This document shows positions 57,305 to 64,000 of a stretch of DNA of 64,000 nucleotides, piece after piece; the first letter of the stretch is position 1, and the number at the start of each line of letters is the position of its first letter. The position numbers and the translations under genes were made by a program. Below the pieces are notes generated by a model. It saw nothing but the letters and a program-made list of their open reading frames with translations, was not told where the DNA came from and made no database searches. Source of the stretch: Euphorbia lathyris (lineage: Eukaryota; Streptophyta; Magnoliopsida; Malpighiales; Euphorbiaceae); assembly GCF_963576675.1 (NCBI RefSeq), contig NC_088919.1:43670501-43734500 (forward strand), read 5' to 3'.

Positions 57305-57906
57305 CCTAGAAAATAAAAAAACTATAGAAAATCGCTATCAAAATAAACGAAGAACATAAAACAACAAAATATACGAAAAACATAAAGCAACAAACCTCGT
57401 TCAGACGAACAAATTCACGGAAAAAAACGACAAAGCGAAAAAATGCAAACAAAAAAAATAAAAAAACTACACAAAATCGCTCTCAAAATCAACGAAGAAC
57501 ATAAAAAAACAAAATAAACAAAGAACATAAAACAACAAACCTCGTCCAGACGAACAAAATCACGGAAAAAAACGAAAAAGCGAAAAAATGCAAACAAAAA
57601 CAAAGAACAGAAAAAACGAAGAAGATAAGAAACTAACCAAAGTTCAGAGGAACAATACACAATATAATCGATGAAATACACGGTATAACCAAAGCAAATC
57701 TTCTATCAAAGGCAAAGTTGATCGACTGTAGAAATGAGAGAAGATAGAAATGACGAAGGAGGCGAAGAAGAAGTCGAGGAACGAAGCGACAGAAGTTTTC
57801 AACTTCAAAGAGACGCGCCACTTGATGCCAAAACACACCGTTTTTGTTAAACTAATACCCCTAAAACGGCGTAGTTTTAGGTGGTTCTCACCTAAGAATC
57901 CTCTCC
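57305..57906 (-). mobile_element. copy B outer end: 5' leader of the Ulp1-gene-carrying transposon
   Basis: In inverted orientation it matches 10586-11220, including the ACCACCTAAAACTACGCCG block near 57865-57893, an exon-like GC-rich segment and the tandem duplication. It ends GGAGAGG against an (AT)n run. Confidence 0.75.
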
Positions 57907-57927
57907 TATATATATATATATATATAT
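57907..57927. repeat. (TA)n microsatellite abutting copy B
   Basis: About ten TA units, the counterpart of 10566-10585 beside copy A. Confidence 0.9.
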
Positions 57928-59507
57928 TTTATGAAAAATAGGTTTATACTAATAAAAAGTTTGCTACCGTCCTATAAAAATAAAATTTGCTACCTTAAGT
58001 ATTTAATATCTTTTTGGTCCACTTCTTTCTTCCATAAAGTAAAGAAAAACAGACATGATGAGCTTCTCTTAAGAGGGGCATATGAGTCTTTGAGCAAGAT
58101 AATTAGATCTTCGCCATCCATCCAATTTTAATCTAGCAGTCTAAAATAAAAACCTAAGCTATCTGATATAAAAGCTAACTTTTCTTGTCTCCCTTCTCTT
58201 TTCATTTCGCCTCATTCTCCCTCTGTACATCAGAATCAATTTCTTCTTCATTCCTCTCTCAAATTCGAACCCTTTCTTCTCCTTGGCCACCACTAGTCTC
58301 ATTCGAAAACAAGAGTACCGTATTGATCTTTCAACGACATTCAGAAAGAGAAGAAGAAATTAAAAACTCCAAAACTGGAAAAAGCACAAGCTCGACTGAA
58401 CATTTACATTTTCTTTTCTGAAATTCTATAAGAAACCGGAGTCATTCCGGTTCACCGGGTTGATAGCGGTTCACCGGTTGACTCCGGTTGTCAACGAGTT
58501 AACACTACTGAACCGTAACATATACAACCAGATCGGAGTTGGGTATGACATTAGACCTAATTGGTACAGTTGTGGAGTTCAGTTTCCATCGGAGGAAAAG
58601 TGGATCAGGTTTTTCCATTTCCTCTGCTTTCTTTTTCTCTTTTCTTTTTCTTTTCTTTCCCGTTTTAGTAGTTGATCTCTGGTGCAGATTTTGTGTGCGT
58701 TTTGAAGATTATACTCAAGCAACCTCTCTGCTTTAGGACCTAACAAAGGAAGATCATGTTCGCTTTCTCTAACTGGGGGACCTGATTATTCTGCCTTGCC
58801 ATGTTCTCTTTGAAATTGGTAATTTTTTACCACTTTACTTATTCTAAATTAAATTAAAGGTGAAGCTAATTTTAGAATATGAGCAGGCCAATTAAATTTA
58901 GAAGCGGTGGAGTATAATGGGAGCTTTTCCACATTGTTATTGAATCCCTACACTGGCTTTTCTTATGAGACAACAAAACTTGCTTCTATGTCAGTTAGGC
59001 TTTTTGCAAATTAACCAAGTAGATGGGTTTTTTTAGAAAGGTAAATTATAAAGGTAAATTAATTGTGTGATTCATTTGGCTATAGTTAGACTAGATAGCA
59101 AATAGTGGCTTCCATGTTGGAGTTGAAATGTCAAATGATCAATTTGTTCTGTTTATTGTTCAATTACTTTCTCAAGTTATCTAGAGAAAGACTTAAATGT
59201 GACTAATGTTGAACATAATTGGCTCATATGGTCTTCCTAATTGGTTTCCTTTTGATAGTTGAGTTTGATTTTTGTTGTCCTTGTGATTTTAATATATGCC
59301 TTATCTAGTTACAATGAGATGAGAGTTGCCATGATTATTTAGCTTTCTTATTTACTGAATATTACCAATTCAATTTCATATAGTATTGATAGTTTTCTTC
59401 AAATTTAGGGTCTCTATATGGCTACTGCACAATTATTATGTCCTTTACAAAGCATTGCTTGTTTTTCACATTGTCGAAAATCTTGGAGCTATTCTTTTGA
59501 TGGTATT
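57928..59507. other. unassigned region
   Basis: No supported gene. 58184-58300 is CT-rich like a 5' leader. 58440-58510 has several CCGGTT(C/G)A phrases resembling 10460-10550. 58530-58612 is a short open stretch (frame GVGYDIRPNWYSCGVQF) without a recognised family. The rest is AT-rich and featureless. Confidence 0.5.
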
Positions 59508-61125
59508 TGATAGGGGCATTTTGTCCCTATCTTTTAGCGTGAATTATGATTTAATTATGGACTAAATAAGTGAGTTTAATTACAAAAATAATGTGTTTTT
59601 AATAAAATAACAAAATAAAAATAAATTTTATGCTTTTGATCAATTTCCTTTGTTTTCAGTTAATTTCGGAAAAATAAGCGTCAAGCTAACTCGGCTGTCG
59701 AGAATTGTAGTTCGTAGGTACAAGCAAAGGAGTAAAATCCACCGACACACGCGGGGCATCTTTACTAATACGCGGGGCGTACAGGAGCAATTTTTCAATC
59801 TAAGTTTCAGAGTCTCAGGTACGCGGGGCGTGTTCCAAGCCACGCGGAGCGCCAAAGACATGATTCAAGTGATTGAACTCCAGAGGCTCAACCACGCGGG
59901 GCGTACTCCAACCTACGCGGGGCGTGGTTACGACAAACAGTCTGAATCTGATCCACACACAGTCAATTATCAACGGACTGGGCAAACACGCGGGGCGTCT
60001 GTCTGTCCACACGGGGCGTGTTCATGACATCAGGCCTGAATCTGATCCTAATGCAGGAAATTGTCAACGGAATGGGCAAACACGCGGGGCGCCTGCCTGC
60101 CCACGCGGGGCGTATCCTGGGAAAAATGCAGAAATAATGCAACTTATGTATTTACGATTCTACCCCCGAGCTTGATGTATAAGTAAGAGTGATTAGAACT
60201 TATTTCAGTATTCAATTTTTCATGTATTAGAGTTCCTCACACCTTGAGAGCTTGTATAATCCTCCCGTTACTTCGCCGAAGTTCCGCTCCATCCGCATTC
60301 ACCAAGCTCGAGAGTTCCACCTCCAAGTCCTAAGAGACGACTTTGAGTCCGGTTAGCTAGTCTTAAGGGCCGATTCTTCTTCCCTTTCTACTTGTTAATT
60401 AGCTTGTACTCTTTCTATGTACTAGGCTTGGTTGTATCCCGTATTTTCGTATTCCATATTTATAATACATGATTTATGATTCCGTTTTCACTATACGTGT
60501 TAATGTTTATTGCTTGCTTTGATACTTATAATTGATTATTGTGTAGGTCGTTTACGAGCTCCGAAATCTATTAGGAATCGCATATGTGTTGCCTCACCGG
60601 AGTTGACAAACCGGGAACCATAGGAATTGACGAGCTATGGAACTTACGGGTCCTAGTTTCTGATCCTAAGAATTAGAGTCACCTTAAGGGGAAATCACGA
60701 CTCTAGAACCTCACGGAGTTATTCGGTCTATTAATAGTCGTCTTTGCAAGAGTAAAACTATTAATCGTGTATATTTCATGTCGTTTATCATAGGTTATAA
60801 CTTATCATCACCCATATCATTCTAAGAGGGCTTGAAATACATGAAAATTGTCTCACCCGTAGTTTAGGAGTAGTTTATAGTTGTCACCCAACCAACTAAA
60901 GTATTCACCGCTTAGATAACGTGTAAAACCGAGTAGTTTAATACTTGTAGTTATAAATCCCGTGGATTTGATACCCGGTCTTAATCGGATTATTACTTGA
61001 TACGACGGGGTACACTTGCCCCTACGTAGTAGCGTCCAGTAGAGTTAGAGCACTTAGAAAGACCATATCCATAACCCTAACACAAACTTATCATTGTATT
61101 TTACCGCTCTACCGGATACGCATCA
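59508..61125 (+). repeat. Athila-2 5' LTR
   Basis: 1618 bp, TGATAGGGGCATTTTG...GATACGCATCA. Same family as solo LTR A. A TATA-like TGTATAAGTA (60177-60186) follows the ACGCGGGGCGT block. The U5 has GTACACTTGCCCC and the TATCAAGTAATAA-type block (here in its complement) shared by all Athila LTRs in the window. Confidence 0.9.
59748..60115 (+). repeat. interspersed ACGCGGGGCGT motifs in the Athila-2 LTR
   Basis: Ten copies or near copies (about 59753, 59768, 59819, 59839, 59892, 59914, 59987, 60006, 60079, 60101), irregularly spaced and often paired, ending about 65 bases before the TATA-like box. Confidence 0.88.
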
Positions 61126-61131
61126 AGTTTT

Positions 61132-61149
61132 TGGCGCCGTTGTTGGGGA
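61132..61149 (+). promoter_or_regulatory. Athila-2 primer-binding site
   Basis: TGGCGCCGTTGTTGGGGA lies six bases after the LTR. It matches the usual Athila PBS except for TT in place of CC. Confidence 0.85.
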
Positions 61150-61295
61150 TTTATAATTTCTTGCAATATTGCACCAAAACGTTTTATTGTTAGTCTAAGC
61201 ATTATCTTTGTATAAATTGTTTATATACACTTTTACCGACAATTTTTTTTTCTTGTTCATATTTTCTTTGTTTATTTTTTTTTTTTTTTGAGTTT

Positions 61296-62986
61296 ATGCA
61301 CACCCGATCTCGGAGTGATACTCTCGTTCCTATTGATCTTGAAATTGAACGGACTTTTTGTAGGATTCGTAGAGAAAAGATGGCCAACGTCAACAATTAA
61401 ACCAACCCACCGGTGAACAACGTCCCGAATGGAGGGGGAAACGACACCCGAACAATGATGGAGATTCTAGCTCCGCATTGACCACAAAATCGCAATGGAA
61501 TCGTTGCCCCCACCATCCCAGCCAACACATATGAGATAAAGACTAGCATGATCCAATTGATCCAAGAACTCGGTCAATTCGGAGGGGAACTTCATGAGAA
61601 CCCTAACGAACATCTTGATAAATTTCTTATGTGTGCCGATACTTCTCGGCAAAATGGTGTCCCGGTTGAGGCCGTACGTCTAAAACTTTTTTCTTTTTCT
61701 TTGACAGGGCAAGCGTTGGAATGGCTGCACTCGTTGGAGGCGGGATCAATTACATCGTGGGAGGAGCTTGAGAAGGAGTTCCTTTCCTACTACTTCCCGC
61801 CGTCCAAAACGGTTAAATTGAGAAATGATATCACTTCCTTTAGGCAACTTGAATACGAGGCCCTTCACTCAGCTTGGGCTAGGTTTCGAAAGTTGCTCCG
61901 AAATTGCCCTCATCATGACATCCCCAAGCACGATCTTGTAAGTACCTTCTATCATGGTTTAACTCCCACTAATCGTGCAACCGTGGATTCCGCCGCAGGT
62001 GGGGATTTGTTTAGGAAATCGGCAAGCGAGGCTTATGAACTTATCCACGAGTTAGCTAGAAAAAGCGTCTAATGGCAAGAATATCAGCTTGCCGGACCCT
62101 CGCAACATCAAACATTTGCCGTGGAAGACGAGGCTCCCAAAATCTCCATGGTTGAGATGAATAAGAAGCTAGATGCCTTAATGGCACAAATGAGCCTCAA
62201 ACAATCCGCACAAGTCCTATATGCTCGCATTGCGGTGGTGACCATCATGGTCAAGAGTGTCACGTCGGTAGCCCTTTCGCCGGTGATGCCGAGAGCGTAA
62301 GTTATATAGGGGGACAACCAAGGTACAATTCTAATTATAACTCCTATCATAACCCTAATGCTTATCACCACCGTAATAATAATAGCAACGGATGGAGGCC
62401 TCAACACCAACACCCGAGTTTATCTTATGGCAACAATCAAAATGTGTTGAAGCCCCCATCCGGATTTAATAATGAATACAAGGAGCAAGGTTTAGGTCAA
62501 TCCCCCAACGCCCAAGGAGGAAAAACTTCTCAACCTCCTAGCAACACGCAAGACTCTACGGTAATTAATCTCCTTAAGGAAATATCTTCCCGTCTTGCTG
62601 ACAATGAGGCTTTTTGTAGGGATTTGGGGCATCAAGTGGCCCAATGGAATCGCCAACAACAAGAGAGACAACACGGTCCTCTCCCAACCAATACCGAACA
62701 AAACCCAAGGTCCAAGAATCGGGAGACCGCGCAAGCGATTACACTCCGTAGCGGTAAGGGTTTGGAGCCACCGGTTCCAAAGGCGATTCCAACCGCTCCA
62801 AAGGTAAGTAACGAACTGGAAGCGGTAAGCAACCCCGGTTCGGACCCGAAACCCATGACTTCCTCGGACAATAATAAAGTTGTTAGTGATCCAATTGGGA
62901 CTTATGTACCGAAGCTCCCATTTCCACAAAGACAAAAAAAAGGAAAAATTGGATCACCAATACGGCAAGTTTTTGGAAATTTTTAA
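61296..62986 (+). pseudogene. gag: Athila-2 gag, with stops and frameshifts
   Basis: ATG at 61296 opens MHTRSRSDTLVPIDLE. TAA (61398) and TGA (61479) follow, then a long capsid segment to 62069: HLDKFLMCADT, RLKLFSFSLTGQALEWLHSLE, SWEELEKEFLSYYFPPSK, NCPHHDIPKHDLVSTFYHGL. After TAA (62070) the frame continues to the coiled segment KKLDALMAQMS, then shifts. The zinc knuckle CSHCGGDHHGQEC (C-x2-C-x3-H-x4-C, 62222-62260) lies in the shifted frame. 62444-62986 holds the Athila motif AITLRSGKGLEPPVPK. A second shift occurs at the A run near 62932-62940. Gag builds the particle and binds RNA; this copy cannot make it whole. Confidence 0.88.
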
Positions 62987-64000
62987 GAAAATTCACATTA
63001 ATATCCCGTTTGCGGAGGCGTTGGAACAAATGCCCACCTATGCAAAGTTTCTTAAAGAAATCCTCGCCAAAAAGAGGAAGTTAGAACAAAATGAAACGGT
63101 AGCGCTAACGGAGGAATGCTCCGCGATTATAATGAATAAACTCCCGCCTAAATTCAAAGACTTAGGAAGTTTTTCCATCCTATGCACAATTGGTAATGTT
63201 GAGTTTAGTAGAGCTTTATGTGATTTAGGTGCTAGTATCAATCTAATGCCTTTGTCCGTTTTTAGGAAGCTCGGTTTGGGAGAGTCAAAGCCTACCAACA
63301 TGACGCTTCAATTAGCTGATAGATCAATCGCCCGTCCGAAAGGAGTTGTGGAGGATGTCTTAGTGAAAGTGGACAAGTTCATTTTCCCCGCCGATTTTGT
63401 AGTGCTTGACATGGCGGAAGACGATTCGGTACCGATCCTCCTAGGAAGACCATTTCTTACAACGGGTAGGACTCTCATCGACGTCCACGAAGGTAAGCTT
63501 ATACTACGGTTGCAAGACGAAGAGGTAGAATTTAACGTATACAACTCCATGATATTCCCCTCTCATACCATGGAGGATTGTAATTTTTTAAATTCCGTGG
63601 ACTCTATTGATCTGTTTGTTGAGAGTTTGTGTGATAGGCCTTCCATGGAAGCCTCTTTGGATTCAAACAAAAGTGAGCACGTGGATAAGGAGCCATTGAA
63701 TAAACCGTTTGAATACTCCTCCGAGATAGAACAATGTTTGTTGGCGAGGAACCGATTCGAGGGTTTGGACCGGGATAACAAAGTGAAGCCAAAGTCGTCT
63801 CTCGAAGAGCTCCTGACTTTGGAACTTAAACCCTTGCCTCCTAATTTGAAATATGTATTTTTACAACCTCCTAGTTTCTTACCCATTGTCATATCTTCTC
63901 TTTTGACAGAGGAAATGGAGGAAGCATTGATTGCGGTGTTACAAAGACACAAAGGCGCATTTAGATGGACCGTTCACGACATCAAAGGGATTAGCCCCAC
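62949..64000 (+). CDS. pol: Athila-2 protease and start of pol, open to the window edge
   Basis: After the A-run shift the frame is open for 350 codons to the end of the window without a stop. It includes the pre-protease segment EALEQMPTYAKFLKEIL, the retropepsin with ALCDLGASINLMP (DLG in place of DTG, common in Athila) near 63214-63252, and the flap/C-terminal region VPILLGRPFLTTGRTLIDV. A spacer follows and then the pre-RT segment (IAVLQRHKGAFRWTVHDIKGISP), where the window stops. RT, RNase H and integrase should follow outside. Whether it is translated depends on the broken gag upstream. Confidence 0.87.
   Translation, partial: MDHQYGKFLEIFKKIHINIPFAEALEQMPTYAKFLKEILAKKRKLEQNETVALTEECSAIIMNKLPPKFKDLGSFSILCTIGNVEFSRALCDLGASINLMPLSVFRKLGLGESKPTNMTLQLADRSIARPKGVVEDVLVKVDKFIFPADFVVLDMAEDDSVPILLGRPFLTTGRTLIDVHEGKLILRLQDEEVEFNVYNSMIFPSHTMEDCNFLNSVDSIDLFVESLCDRPSMEASLDSNKSEHVDKEPLNKPFEYSSEIEQCLLARNRFEGLDRDNKVKPKSSLEELLTLELKPLPPNLKYVFLQPPSFLPIVISSLLTEEMEEALIAVLQRHKGAFRWTVHDIKGISP

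Larger units (their letters stand above)
59508..64000 (+). mobile_element. Athila-2: 5' part of an Athila-lineage Ty3/gypsy element, runs off the window
   Basis: 5' LTR, PBS, gag and the start of pol on the plus strand. The gag has early stops (61398 TAA, 61479 TGA, 62070 TAA) and at least two frameshifts, so this copy is defective. The 5-bp TSD should begin GTATT (59503-59507). Confidence 0.9.

Noticed and set aside
1..64000. Endogenous pararetrovirus or other integrated virus
   Set aside because: All RT regions carry LINE or Ty3/gypsy signatures with LTRs, integrase or endonuclease. No movement-protein or caulimovirus-type arrangement was seen.

Overview
The window reads as repeat-rich heterochromatin from a flowering plant, probably a eudicot. 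Nearly every base that can be assigned belongs to a transposable element. There is no bacterial gene organisation and no complete ordinary host gene. What points to a plant: a CACTA terminus, a LINE whose ORF2 ends in an RNase H, Athila and Tat-lineage Ty3/gypsy elements with dual RNase H, a plant mobile domain gene, and Ulp1/C48-protease genes of the kind carried by plant DNA transposons. The species cannot be named from the sequence.

Layout. 1-3830: right-hand part of a CACTA element with TGACGGA subterminal repeats, inserted in ORF1 of a LINE whose ORF2 (4357-8463) is intact. 8626-10565: AT-rich spacer. 10586-11942: 5' fragment (copy A) of an element carrying a Ulp1-like gene, cut by a minus-strand Athila element (Athila-1, 11943 to about 22738). 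Athila-1 is 5'-truncated and holds two solo LTRs, each with a perfect 5-bp target-site duplication (TSD). From 22738 to 57906, on the minus strand, lies a second and longer copy (copy B) of the Ulp1-gene element. It is split by two LTR retrotransposons: a 19.2-kb Tat/Ogre-like element (24384-43581, TSD GCAGT) and a 9.8-kb young Tat-lineage element (47501-57304, TSD CCTAG), here called element C. 57928-59507 is unassigned, and 59508-64000 is the 5' part of a second Athila element (Athila-2) that runs off the window.

How the parts relate. Both Tat-lineage elements have the same unusual plan: LTR-gag-pol in one direction, and between pol and the 3' LTR a separate, spliced, multi-exon gene on the opposite strand pointing back towards pol. 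The two antisense genes are unrelated. One is a complete six-exon plant mobile domain gene with its own TATA box. The other resembles the 'putative gypsy type transposon' family. Both end in coiled coils. The 19-kb element also carries four capsid-like modules in series. The Ulp1 gene appears to hold two different C48 protease modules. In all five LTR families a GC-rich, hairpin-forming block sits directly upstream of the TATA box. Boundaries marked by TSDs are firm; exon models and lineage names are inferences from motifs read by eye.
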